Shown here in pieces: positions 10,313 through 22,418 of a DNA stretch of 64,000 nucleotides (positions are counted from its first letter, which is position 1; each line of letters opens with the position of its first letter). The DNA comes from Capillidium heterosporum (lineage: Eukaryota; Entomophthoromycota; Entomophthoromycetes; Entomophthorales; Capillidiaceae). The notes under the pieces were generated by a model, which ran no database searches, was not told the DNA's origin, and saw only the letters and a list, made by a program, of their open reading frames with translations. The stretch is taken from assembly GCA_016630905.1 (NCBI GenBank), contig WBMQ01000015.1, forward strand, positions 310,001-374,000, given 5' to 3'. A program made the translations under genes and the position numbers.

Positions 10313-13300
10313 CACACTTGCTCTTTTCTATGAAAAAAGTGGATGACGCTATACCCTGCCTGAATTTAACGATTAGCGATAAATACCGGCTACTGATTCG
10401 CTTAAATGTTGGATTCCAATTAGAAATTGTAGAAAAAACCCGAGCAAATTTGTAGTGAATAGATCCGAATTGAGAATGAAAATGGTTTTGGAAATCCACT
10501 ATGCCTTTACGGTTGAGTATATCTTGGTTTATAGAGTTGTGACTTTCCCTAACAGCACTAAAGCAAAGTTTAGCCATATCTTACTTTAAAATTGCTATAT
10601 TCAATTGTCTACAACTAGTTTGGCAATCAAAAGTTTGTTCTCAAGGTGGATGTAGGCTTCCGCAGAGTGTTTTTATACCAACCAGGGAAGAGTAGCTATA
10701 AAAGGGAAGAACTTTTGTCGACAGCGACAACTTGCCCTTTGTAAGAGCACTATGTACCTCGTGAACAAATATCTAGACCGAGAAGTGATTACTATAACGA
10801 ATTTAGCCAAAAGTAAGGCGCCTAACTTCAAGCTAATGGGAATATTTTAGTTGATCTATATTTCCATAAACTTTGAGGCTATTTCATCCTCATCAACTCC
10901 GGGGGTAAACGATTTCCTTTCGATCCGATACAAATATCTGATACCTTTGCAGTATAAATACTACTATAAAGCTATAGGAGGTTGAAAACGAACGACGACT
11001 TGAAACATATATTTTGAAAAGCTTGATATTTGAGACAAATTGTGAAGTTCGTTGAAAACCAGGGTTAGATAGACGGAGCTAGGATTGCATATTAATTTTT
11101 TAAATATGTAGGTGGTGGTATTAGGGAAGCTTAGTTGGATTTAACACAACCAAGTATCTGATGGGTTTAGATTTATTTGAGATCTATACTGTGATATCAA
11201 AGTCAAGTTTGTGAATTTCAAAAGTGGAGTAAAAGCTTGTAAAAAGTAGCACTAATTTCAAATTTAGTTGGGCACATTTCTGAAATTAAACTTGATATTA
11301 CAAAAGATTTTAGGAAAGTTTCTTATCGTAATTGAATATATAGTATTAAACTATATATATATTCCATTTTTCTAGTATTTGAAAACGAAATATATATTGG
11401 AGTTTATTGTAAAGATTGTGTTTTAGGATATAAACTACGTGCTAATTTAAAATTCGGAACCATATTTTAGCTACTATTTAAACTGATTCAATTTTATTTT
11501 CTTAATAACATATATGTTGTATAACTACTAAAAATAAAAAAGTTTGTTAGCTGGAAAGCATATTTTTGTCACTATAGTAACTATTTCAAAATTTTATGTT
11601 TCAAAGGCTACTAAAATAGCAATAGTACTTTGAAGCAGCTATATAAGAACTAAGCCGTCCTATAGTGAAATAACCTCACTGAATCTAAATGCAAGTTTTA
11701 TATATTCCCTTTCGCTCTAATCCAATTAATTGAATTTTTACCTACCTATTGGAGCATATGTAGCAATGACTCATTAGTTTTGTACCAATATTAAATACAT
11801 GTAGATTCAATAGTTTTTCATACTTGTGAGTACAATGTATCTTTAGTTGACAGCATGTACCGATCAGTAGTAGAGCTAAAAACTGCACCTTTGGCTTGTC
11901 GATATTTTAAATCCGTGATGATTCCTTAATAACATATAGGTCGGATACCCCATTAAAGCTCTCAGGGAAAGATGCTTTTCGATGATTTAGTAGAGTTCAT
12001 CCATGCTGTAACATTTTAAATGAACAATTTTATGTACAAGCTCTCTTAAAGCTAATAAAATAAGCAGTATAATTAGTCTATCTAATTTAACCTCTAAATA
12101 CTTTATTATACTTCTGTTCTCTGCTACGTTTTATCTAAACTTATTAGAGGCGCCGATTTCTACATTGAATCATTGGATGTTCTGAAATCGTACATAGTAC
12201 GGATATTTTGATGGAAAATATATTGCAAAATAACATCCAACTAAAGCATCTACGATCGCTGTGCCCCATTCGTTTTAACGAGAGCTGGGGCTTTGTTGAT
12301 AGGAGTTTGTGGGAGAATTTTAGTAATCCCATGAAGTGGGTAGGTTGTAATCTATTTGGTGGTTAGCAATATTAAGTTGTATTGTGTACAGTATATTTCA
12401 AGGTTCCTTAAGGAGCATAAAAAATGATTCAATTGTAAATTTTAGCGAGCTGATGAAGCTAGTTTGTGATGGCTACGATGAACCTCGCGGTCTAGCAGAG
12501 AGATAGTTAGAGCATGCATGGATGCGTTGTAAGATTGGTGGGATTCTTCTAGGAGTAAAGTACTAAAGACTATATTTTTGAAATTAAAAGTGAGCCTAAA
12601 GATATTATTCTTTGAATTTGAATTACCAGTAGCAAATCTTTCACACGCTTTCATCCGAATTTTGACTTATACTTGAAAGAATCAATTGGAACATTCCATT
12701 TACACAATTTGTAACCCTGTACTGTCCATCATCACATCTCTCTATTCAAATGCCAATCCTTAACTACACTTATTTAGTAGATCATACACGCCACCATTTT
12801 ACAATATGGTGCTAAAAGCAGTTACTATAATCCTTAAACTACTAGCTTCCGACTCTTTCATACACCGATGCTTTATGGAGACACCTATCTTTTACAAACC
12901 TTATCTGCTGACTACGAGCATCAAGAACCCTTTCACAGTGTTAGATTAAACTTCTATAAAAGACAATATTGTAAGCCCCTAGCTTAGTTTAGGTTCGATG
13001 GTTTATTACTTATCTAGTCCCAAAAGCATACCAAAATGGTAAGAGACGACGACTAGAAATAGAGTTTACATTACTCATTATTGCTTTTAGTAAGCAAGTA
13101 CTGGATAGGTATAGGCTCAGTGCGGCAGTTAATCGACGATTCTACTTTGAAGAGCTTTAAGTGAATTCTCTTAGTATGTCCAAAATTCAGTAAAGACCCT
13201 ATACTCTAGTGTTCCATATTACTTCCAGTTGATTTTAAACTGAAGTTTAATCTACCTTTTGCTTAAAGCAAAAGGTGAAATATTCTTAAATGAAGGAGTA

Positions 13301-16198
13301 TTAGAAAGTATTTAATATTGCTGCCTTTTATTGCTCCGTCAATCTATTTAACGTCCTGCAAAAGGTTGAGGTTACAAACTTTCTTATTATGAACTAACAA
13401 TGACACTGATATCAGCAGGTATTAAGTTCTTGTATATACCTAATATGTGAACACCTCCGAATTGAGTGCAATATATCATATATATAACTCCAAGCTGACA
13501 TATATTTTATCTATAAAGGAAAGGCATCTTCTATAACAAGTAAGTCGTGTAGTGTAGCAGTTACAGGCTTTATGTTTCTCGAAAATAACTAATCCAAAGT
13601 ACATTTTCAGATGTTAAATAGGGTATGAAAATATCAGCCGGTTGTTAGCCCTTGGATCGTGGCGTCGAGGGGGGTTGACTAGGGTTCTTTTAATATCAAA
13701 GCTATATTTTCTTGCATTACACCAGTTTGGCACGCTGAAAACACTTAACTATATCCTGCAGGTGCGGTATATTAATTGTTAATTGAAGGTAGCTGAAGGA
13801 GTTCAAGGAAGGCTTTCAGTTCGTCAAAGAATGTTAGGAGACATACAGCAAGGACAAGGAGTCTACAAGCACATCACAATTAATTTTTTTAGTTAATATA
13901 GTCAAGTATAAATTGTGTGCAAAGTTTTCACCTATGCCATTGATTGATTTATGGGTTCCAATTACTCCGCCTATCCCAGTGATCACGGTACCATATTGCT
14001 AAGGAATTACCTGTGTTTTAACATAATACTATCAAGTCTAGATCCCATTTCACTATAGTATACAGGCTGCTACAACACTCACTACTAGTTTAACTTCAAT
14101 TTCTTTGTTCACCAATATATTGATTTAATTGGAAACTTTATAAAACTGTGGCCTGATGCCACTTACAACACTAACTAGATACAGTGCAGAGTCAACATAC
14201 AAAGTGACGGAAAGTATATTGTGTCGACTATTAATTCGGTGCCATATCTGGCGAGTGCCACGAATATTATCGACCAGTACCGGTAGTATCCACAACGATC
14301 AAACGAGTACCAAATATCTCTCCTAGTTTCAAAAAAATACAAAATTATTCGATTCGGAAGGAGTTTTTGTTGTTGAATCTAATTTATTGGACAATTTAAA
14401 TTTACTAGATGGTCAGCTAGGTGTGAAAAGTGCTCCTATAGCATATAATTTTTCGGCTTTGTTATATTCTAGTAACTAGCCCGGTCTTAAATTAATGAGG
14501 TATCTGGTTGGTAGTAGCATGAATATCATCAAAACTAGTCGATCGCCTATAAAATATTTTTATATGCTACTTCAGGTCCAAGTGACCTCGTGCTCATCTA
14601 GATGGAGTAGACTTAAACGTTTAGGTATTCTAACCCTTTTATTTATCCTTACCATAGACTTTTCTGTCTAGAAAATCTTGGCGAGCTTCTACAAGTTTAG
14701 TTATAAGAGCTATCTAAAACTTTTGAACAATGCAAAGTACTGCTAGTAGATCTGAGCTACTACCTAATTTAAATTACCAAATGAATGCCTGCGTCAATAT
14801 TTATATGTAGTATGATTAAAAGCCACATGGTATATGTAGGCCCAACAGAACTTTTAGCCGATGGGTTAATTATATAAATAATAAAGTAGATTGTAGTGTT
14901 TCCTTTGGGTGAGGATGCTTGGAAACGTGGCACTACAAAGAAAAAAATTTATTATCGGCTTTTTTAAAACCTTTTTTGAAAAAATCAAATATCTATAAGA
15001 TATACACAAATAGTTTTGGTTGTAATGAGCAAAAGCCTTTACTAAAAAAGAAGGTAAATTAGTTTGTATTAACTATATTAATTAAAGCTACGACCACTTG
15101 TACTTTTAAAGAGGGCTATTGCAATTTGGCATTTCGATAAAAGCCCGTGTGCGGTATAACTTTGCAAATGTTGACTAATGCTTTTACTAAATAGCACCTT
15201 TAAGCTAGGCTATAGAGGCTCCTTTATTCGTTAAGAAAGTCCCATATAGCTCTTTAGATCTCATATAAGCAATAAAAAGTTGATAGATGGATGGTGATAG
15301 ATAGCTGACAACACTTATTAGCGCATTTCTGACTTTTCCTTTCAAATTTTGCCAACTTGGTGAAATTCGGCTCAAGCCAAATTTGGATACCATCAGCTCT
15401 ATGAAGTGAAAAGTAACACATTGAAAAAGTGGATACAAATAATATCCATACATATAGACTTATGGTACGAAAATTTATTGATTTGTCATCATAAATATAA
15501 TAAATTGGTAGTGAGGTATATTTAAGTTATGTCAGTTTTTTCACCAAGTATGGTTCACATCTAGCATTTTTCGAAAAAATTAGAAAACCTGCCTTTCTAT
15601 TTTTATGGCAAAGCCGAGGGATGGAAGAAATAAAGGATCATCAAAAGTTAAAACCGGTCTTAGGGTAGAAATATAACTGATGGTTATAGAAGTTCGATAA
15701 TCTAAACTGAAAGGTAAGGGTGATAGCTTTTCTTAATAGTAGATTGATGGAGTAAATAAAAATTTCGTATAATATTTTGTATGTTGGCTGGTGCACTATG
15801 CCAAGATTTCTTCATAAAATTGGAATTCTTTACTTTCAAGGTGGATTCTCATAGGCTTTATTATCAAAGTCTATAGCAGTAAATGCAAAACTATGACAAC
15901 TGATACATTCCTTTGTTAAAAGTGAAGGAAGCACATAGACTAACGCTAAACTTTCAGTCTTCGATCCTAACATCCCACAAAAATCTTGGTTTCAATTAAC
16001 GAGGCCTTTATCAAATAAATAAGCTCCATTTTTCAACGCCTCTCTCCATGCAGTCTTCTTTCAAATATCCCTTGAAATACTCGATAGATATAGGTTATCC
16101 TTGCAACTACAGCTGAAAACATGGAACTGCAAAATGAAGGAAAAGGGAATATTAAATAACATTTATTAGAAAAATTTTGAGGAACGTTTAAATATACA
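10313..16198. other. 5.9-kb gene-poor spacer
   Basis: Almost nothing codes here. A short TATA-preceded ORF sits at 10752-10850 (entered separately). A 41-codon open stretch at 12241-12366 on the plus strand has protein-like composition (QLKHLRSLCPIRF-type) but no start or neighbours. The other open frames are short and look random. No RNA gene or transposase was recognised. Confidence 0.5.
10752..10850 (+). CDS. Possible 32-residue ORF behind a TATA box
   Basis: ATG 10752 to TAG 10850 encodes 32 residues of ordinary composition (begins MYLVNKYLDREVITI). A TATAAAAG at 10697-10704 stands 55 bp before the ATG, the same distance as in the five dehydrogenase genes. It may be a small gene, the first exon of something longer, or chance. 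No homology is recognised. Confidence 0.25.
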   Translation: MYLVNKYLDREVITITNLAKSKAPNFKLMGIF

Positions 16199-17005
16199 TT
16201 ACAATACAGGTGAGCAAGAGGTTACGTTGTAGACCCTCTTATAGAACAAATACAAATCCTTGTAGATGTTGGAGGTGGACTCAATGATCTTGTCGATGAC
16301 GTCCAAGTTCTGGTTGGGGTCAGTGAAGTCGATGATATTCTCATGGGACTCCAAGTTCAAGTTAACTAAGTACATTTCCCAACCTTTTAAGAAAGTTTCA
16401 GAGGGAAGGAAGTTATAGACACGAGCTATCATTATCATGTTAATTTTCAACTCGTGAAGTACTTGGGTTGGGGGTAGGGTTAACCGGAACCCTAATAGCT
16501 TGGTGCTGATGAGAGGTACAGCGTCAAAGAGCTGTGATTTGCGGTAAAAGTTGGTTACGGTGATCCAATTGACATTGAAATCCAATAGGTCGGCTTGGTC
16601 CGAGCTGGGCAGGTCAAAATACAGGCTAGGTTCGGTGGGCGGTGATAGTGAGTCTAAGGAATCTAAGCTATATTGTCGTATCAATGGAGGGTTACTTGTG
16701 TTAAAGATGTTGTTTAACTGGCGATCGGGGCTGCATGAGTTGTAGAGCTGGTTGTAGGAAATGCTGGTGTAGCTAGTGGTGTCCTTGTACGAATTGTAGG
16801 GCTCCAAGTTGGTGGTAACTATGGGATCGATGAACTTGGGTTTGGGGCCCCGCTTCTGAATGGGATTGTTGCGGGTACAGGGGATGTCCTTCTTGGAGCA
16901 TCGCTTACACGAGGGGATGGTCTTGCAGCAGCGCACCTTCAAGTTCCTACAGTGGTCGCAGGATCGACTGAATATAGTGGAAACTTGGCTGAAGTCTTCG
17001 ATCAT
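16199..17005 (-). CDS. Zn2Cys6 (zinc cluster) transcription factor, copy 2
   Basis: Single exon, 268 aa, ATG 17005 to TAA. The zinc cluster begins about residue 16: CDHCRNLKVRC...CKRCSKKDIPC, with C-x2-C-x6-C-x6-C-x2-C-x6-C spacing and one extra Cys directly after the third ligand. The linker TRNNPIQKRGPKPK matches copy 1 (TRNN..x.KRGPK.K), so the two form a small family. The middle is rich in Ser/Tyr/Pro and the C-terminus is helical. It is probably a DNA-binding regulator. Long spacers lie on both sides, and the dehydrogenase array starts 7.4 kb downstream in window order. Any regulatory link to that array is speculation. Confidence 0.85.
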   Translation of the reverse strand: MIEDFSQVSTIFSRSCDHCRNLKVRCCKTIPSCKRCSKKDIPCTRNNPIQKRGPKPKFIDPIVTTNLEPYNSYKDTTSYTSISYNQLYNSCSPDRQLNNIFNTSNPPLIRQYSLDSLDSLSPPTEPSLYFDLPSSDQADLLDFNVNWITVTNFYRKSQLFDAVPLISTKLLGFRLTLPPTQVLHELKINMIMIARVYNFLPSETFLKGWEMYLVNLNLESHENIIDFTDPNQNLDVIDKIIESTSNIYKDLYLFYKRVYNVTSCSPVL

Positions 17006-17610
17006 GTCAGAAACAAATTTGAAATGATTATTTACAAGTGGCTGGCTTTTGTATTTATATGATTGTCTCTATATTTGTGTTCTTTTACTTAATTCACAAA
17101 AACTAGCATAAGCTATTTTAGGGTGGCTTTATTGTGATAGCCTAATTAATTCCTAGCAATTGTCTATTTATATCGAATTCTAAATATCGTAGTCCTGTTC
17201 GAAATATACTATTTTGGAAGGCCGATTAACTTAGGCTTGCAGGTGCCCTTCCAACAGTTTTCACTTGGAGCCGGCAAAATATACTAAATAACAATGCCTT
17301 GGAATTCAAAATGGGAGATCGGAAATGTTGAGAAAAAACCAAGTCTGCCTTTTGAATTAGAAAGGCAAGTAATTTTAATTGATTTTAGTATATATTCTTT
17401 AAAGATTAAGTATAAAGCAGATAGCAGCCAGCTTCTTATAAACACTTTATTAAAGGCGAATAAAAGTTCGGTGGAACCAAACTAATATGTTCCATTGCTT
17501 TCAATTTAACCATTAATAGGTTATTACTTTATTGGATAGCTCTTGCCCAAGAACCTAGTCCAGATCCCTACGCTTCTACTATCAAGAACACTTCCTAACC
17601 AAGTAACTTT

Positions 17611-17822
17611 ATGTATCAAGTTAAGTTTAAATTAATCGCGATCACCCATAAACCTCAACTTCAAATCTACTTTTTGGATGACACCTTTAAACCTGGTAAA
17701 ACTGCTACCAAAAGGTAAAGGCAATTCTCAACATCCTCACTAAAACAGAAGAAAACCAATATATTTGTTGCATCCAGCAACAGCAACCTTTTCCCCTTCA
17801 CCTTCAGCTTATATACCGCTAG
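17611..17822 (+). pseudogene. Possible small broken ORF, unidentified
   Basis: ATG 17611 opens a stretch whose composition looks coding (KLIAITHKPQLQIYFLDDTF). It meets a TAA near 17707, but a frame shifted by one base continues with KAILNILTKTEENQYICC to TAG 17820-17822. A single lost A in the AAAA run near 17702 would join the two. No family is recognised. This could be an eroded gene or chance. Confidence 0.25.
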
Positions 17823-20408
17823 GGAATCCATTAACTTATTTAAAAATGAGCCTAATCTAGCGTATGGTAAAATGAGTGGAGAGATTGGCCAAACCACTGC
17901 CATGAAGATCGGCTTCCATAGAAGGTTTCCGTGGGTAAATGGGTATTACATTTTAAATTTATTCGGAAAACACATCATTTGGTTAGTAATGTATATTCCT
18001 AACTTATGCTAAAAACATTGCGTACTAGGTAAAGGTGTTCTTATGCTGCGGTTAAAATAGCGCCTGTTGCCTTATGGCTCATGATTCAATCTATACCATT
18101 GGCCAAAGAGGGATCTAGAGTTTTGGATTACTAAACTAGATGATTAATATATAGCCATATGTAACGCAACTCAACTATAATACACCTTTACACGTAAGCG
18201 GTGGACAGAATTTTGACATGCCAATTCTAAACTACGCTACAGGTTGAGTTTACTTTGCAGGTGCTGCATTCTCCAACTTAAGTCTGGCGGTGCAAAAATA
18301 AGCCAACTTGAGCGTATTAACTATCGCTGCGTATGTGTTTTCTTTAAACTGAAAGCGAGCAATTAGTTTGAAGCGATTCAGTGCCCAGATCATGGCAGCT
18401 TTTATCCGACTTGGAAAGTTGTCTTGTAACTGTTTGGATCTTAATTAAAATGGCATATTATTTCGGTCAGTCGATAAGCTATTACAAAGTGGGTCGACAA
18501 GTTACCTTAAATATATGATTACTTTGTCTCAGCACTTGGAATATTTGTAGGCCAAGTTCTACACCCTGGTAACTTCTTGATTCCTTTAAAGCGGGCAAAG
18601 TTTCTATTATTGAACAGGTTTTAGAGGAAAGATTGGGAAGCTTGATGGATACGATGGAAGAAGAAATAGTCGGATCATCTTATAAGTGTCAGATGCTAAT
18701 GCTAAAAACGAAAGAGCAAAGCTGCTACTACAATTGGCATTTAAGTCAACGTCGTTGTATTGACAAGAATTCTTAAAATCATTACCACCAAACTATTATA
18801 CTCAATCGTAGATCCAACGACCAAATAGAAAATCGGTGGATAATGCCTATTGGCTTTAACAGCCTTAATATTTCAACCATATAGATAGGTTAACTTTAAA
18901 TCTATGTATGATCGAATAGTTTTATCGAGCTACCTTATATAGCAACTTTGTACTAATATTATCTCTGATACTTCTTTATACTAATGATGATCTTTCAATA
19001 GCCAAGATGCTAGCCTAGCTTATAAAATGCACATCAATTAAATATTCAGTTTATGTAGTCGTGATAAGTTCTAAGGATTAAAATGTATACTTTGAAGCTG
19101 CAAACTAAATAATCAAACTGATAGTATACTGTCCTTTATACAACTTAATAGTGTAGTATTATTTCATAAGGGCTTTTTATAGCTTTATAGCTTATACTTG
19201 TATCAGCTATCGACTTCAGTTCAATGATGAATTTTCCAGCCTTCTTTTCATACCTATCTTTCCCATACATACTAAACACTCTTAGATAAGCTATATATAC
19301 AAGTCGTCCTATTTACGATAAAATATCATATTAGAAGTTCAGCTTCTAATAGGCTTAATAAGGATAAGTTAATAGGTATGTAAACAGCCTTTAACTGAGG
19401 GTTTTGTCAATTATCACTATACGATTAGTCTGAAAATTAGATTAGAAATTATATATCTCAGCATCAACCAATCGCTATATATATCCTAATGATTTAGAAC
19501 ATAGTAGTATTTGTATTTTGGTATAGGCTTGATCGATACCGTTATCCCCAGCTATAAGTTATTAAATTTAATGGTTAAAATTTATTGATATTCGTCAAAT
19601 AGCCATATTAGTTGTAATATATATTGGTTTCAAATTTAAATCACCGAAGACCCATTTTAGTTCAATAAGAGATAGACACAGGAGTATCGTATGTATAATT
19701 TCGACTACATTGTCTAAATATTACTCCGAAATTGATTAAACCTAAGTGCTCAATGAGCTAATTTGTTCAAAAATATATGGCAGGTTATTATAATTGAATT
19801 CGAAAAAAGTAAACATTTAATTCCAAACAAAGTGATAGGAAAAGTAACTTCGCTGATTGGTTAGTGAATTGAAAAATCTAAAAAGAATGTCTAAAATAAA
19901 TATACATATTATATTAAATTGAGTTTTTTATGGAACAAATCGGGTATATTGAAAAGATATATGCAATTTATAATATAAAGTTAATAGTACTAAAAGAGTA
20001 AGTGAGCTAACAATAAAACCATGCTAAATTAAACTACTATATATCTAACTTTAATACCCTTTATTAATTGAGCGCAACCTTCTATATTTGAACGAAAGTT
20101 TTTAACCTTTGTCATCAACTTATTCATAAAAGCGACATAGATAGTCGATTTAAGGTGTCAATTTTCGTTGTATTCCTTTTCAATAAAGGATTTTCACATA
20201 TAAGACTTCTATAAACAAATCTTTTAAATTGAGCTACAATCTTCATACGATCAAGTTAAATTACCTAACCGTATCAAAAAAGCTTCTATCCGAAAATCAT
20301 ATGAAATTATACATATATTTTCTTATAAAATTATACCCGTTTTTTCGGGAGAATGAACTTTAAATGCTTACCGAATATGGAAAATACCTTATTAATAACA
20401 TTCATATA

Positions 20409-20830
20409 GGTACGATTACAGCAACCTTGCTTTTATTAAGTTTGGGATCTTCTTCGGCATTGTTTATAGTAATGGAGTTAATGGTACTACTTGTTAGCCG
20501 GAGCGGGCCTTTTAATTATTACTTTTATTAATATGCAGAGTAAGGAGATTGGACTTGCATATAATATAATATCTAGATGTTCTTTTATATTTACTGACAA
20601 CCATATTTCGCTGCTGCAGTTACTATGATATAAGCAAGCATAATCTAGTGAAATTTAATATAACTATTAGTAAGCAATAGTTCTTACACTTATCTTTTTT
20701 AAATTGTTCTTTTTACTTTAATAAAGCTGTGGATGTTGCTTTGCGGGCCTGTTCCTTTAAGACTCTACTCTTTATTTGAAAGACCTATCTTATGAAACGA
20801 GCTGAAATTTGAGCAAAGTAGGTGCCAAGC
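20409..20830 (+). pseudogene. Possible eroded membrane-transporter (MFS monocarboxylate-like) fragment
   Basis: A 40-codon open stretch from 20409 to TAA 20531 is strongly hydrophobic (TATLLLLSLGSSSALFIVME). It is followed out of frame by segments resembling YYF..(K)..GLA and ALR pieces of monocarboxylate-type transporters near 20533 and 20725. No start, no continuous frame and several stops are present. The assignment rests on weak motif order only. Confidence 0.18.
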
Positions 20831-21174
20831 CTTTATCGTCGATATCGGTTAAGGTAACTGGGAGCACCAAAAATAGGAATTGGCGCCGTAATACTATTAA
20901 CTATAGAGATGCTTTCAGGAACTGGTACTCAAGGAAATTAGGGCCACGGAGGTAAAGGAAATGCACCTTTTATGGTTATAATCGACTCCATTAGCTTACT
21001 ACAGATAACTAATTTTAGTAAAATGTATACAAAAAAGGTATGGACTTTGAAAATATACTATCTATGTGGTAATTGGGCTTGTCCAAGCCAAAGAAACCAC
21101 GTTATTTGATTTTATTACTCTGAATCCATTTAAAATTTGCCTGGTACCATATGCATTTGAAGAAATATTACTAC

Positions 21175-21283
21175 TGGCATTTTGTAAAACGAATCGTAAC
21201 TCTTCAAGTTAACCAATTATTTAACACAAAATTTCAATTTTTTAGAAAATAGAGGGAATCATAATTCGTTTTACAAAACACTA
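21175..21283. mobile_element. Non-autonomous hAT-type MITE, copy 1 (109 bp)
   Basis: The ends form imperfect inverted repeats built on TTTTGTAAAACGAAT / ATTCGTTTTACAAAA; the right terminus read inward is TAGTGTTTTG. Flanking 8-bp duplications are ATTACTAC (21167-21174) and CTTACTAC (21284-21291), one mismatch. The interior, including CCAATTATTTAACACAAAAT and AGAGGGAATCAT, matches the element at 44399-44506 in the opposite orientation. TIRs of YARNG type with 8-bp duplications are characteristic of hAT elements. No transposase is encoded. The left terminus has decayed (TGGCATTTTG), so this is probably the older copy. Confidence 0.85.
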
Positions 21284-22316
21284 CTTACTACCAAGCTTTC
21301 GCAAAACACCCTAAATAGACTATCTAGGACCTTATAAAGAAAATTTTAAATACTTGATGCGTAGATCAGCATTTCTAGTATTTATAACTATCCAACAAAT
21401 TTATATAGGGTACTTCAGTTTACAGTTCCTTTACTATTAAAGTATTAAAATTTGATGGTTTTGAAATGCGTCTACAGTTTATTAGATTATGGGAATATAT
21501 TCGGTTTAGTAATATCTAAGCTTTCGAGTTTTTGACATATAAGGAATAAATTTTACTTTATAAATAAGCTAATGTTTTAGTTCAACTTTAAGTATCTTTG
21601 TCTTAAAATTACTATTTTCTACATAGTTTTTTCGAAAATGAGTATGCCAAAGTTTACGAGCATTCATTTCAAGACAGCCGTATTGTAAGAGATAGGCAAT
21701 ATCTTTTTAAACCTTGGCCGTAGAGTTAAAAGTGCAAAGTACGATTATATATGGGATTTCATGAGCTTAGCAGGCTTTCTAACTGCCTGTATGATGAAAA
21801 CTAATTTATAAGCCTTTCCCTATCTGTAACATATGCCTTGCCTTAAACATCGTATACATATCCAATTATAAATAATTATATTTAATCGCTTTTATACCGA
21901 GCCGCCATCTAAAAGTATGGTTGAGCGAATTAGTGTTCCAGTTTCGTAACAACAATATCTCCATTGAAATTATCATCACTATAAAAGCCAAATACTTTAC
22001 CATAAATTTATAAGTATTTGTAAGTAAATAGCACTACTTCACTTAATATAGTAACTAAAGTGATTCAAACTTCATATATTGCTCCTACAACTTTAAATAT
22101 GAGAGGGGTTTACAATATAATAGTCATAAGGTGCTATACATTAGTAAATATTTATGAATTGCTGCTGAGCTTGCAGGTGGGTCTCGCTACTACTTCAACA
22201 TGTAGTGCCGAAAAATCAAGCTCCTGCATGTAGGTTATCTATTGTAAGCTAGACATTTTGTGTAGAACACTTTTATTTGACCTATTCGATGGATAAGTGA
22301 AAGTAGATGATTTCAT

Positions 22317-22418
22317 GATACTGCCTCCCTTGAAAAGGCCCTAGAATTCGAATGGGCTTATAACCATGTGGAGGCGCTGCAAGCTTTTATAAGTGAATAC
22401 CAAGATAGGCAATTTTAA
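22317..22418 (+). pseudogene. 33-codon fragment resembling SLX1 endonuclease
   Basis: An open stretch with coding composition ends at TAA 22416-22418 and contains ALEFEWAYNH. This resembles the conserved AL.FE.AWQHP segment after the GIY-YIG domain of SLX1 structure-specific nuclease. The GIY-YIG core and the C-terminal RING are not visible around it. It may be a relic exon; the match is only about ten residues. Confidence 0.2.
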
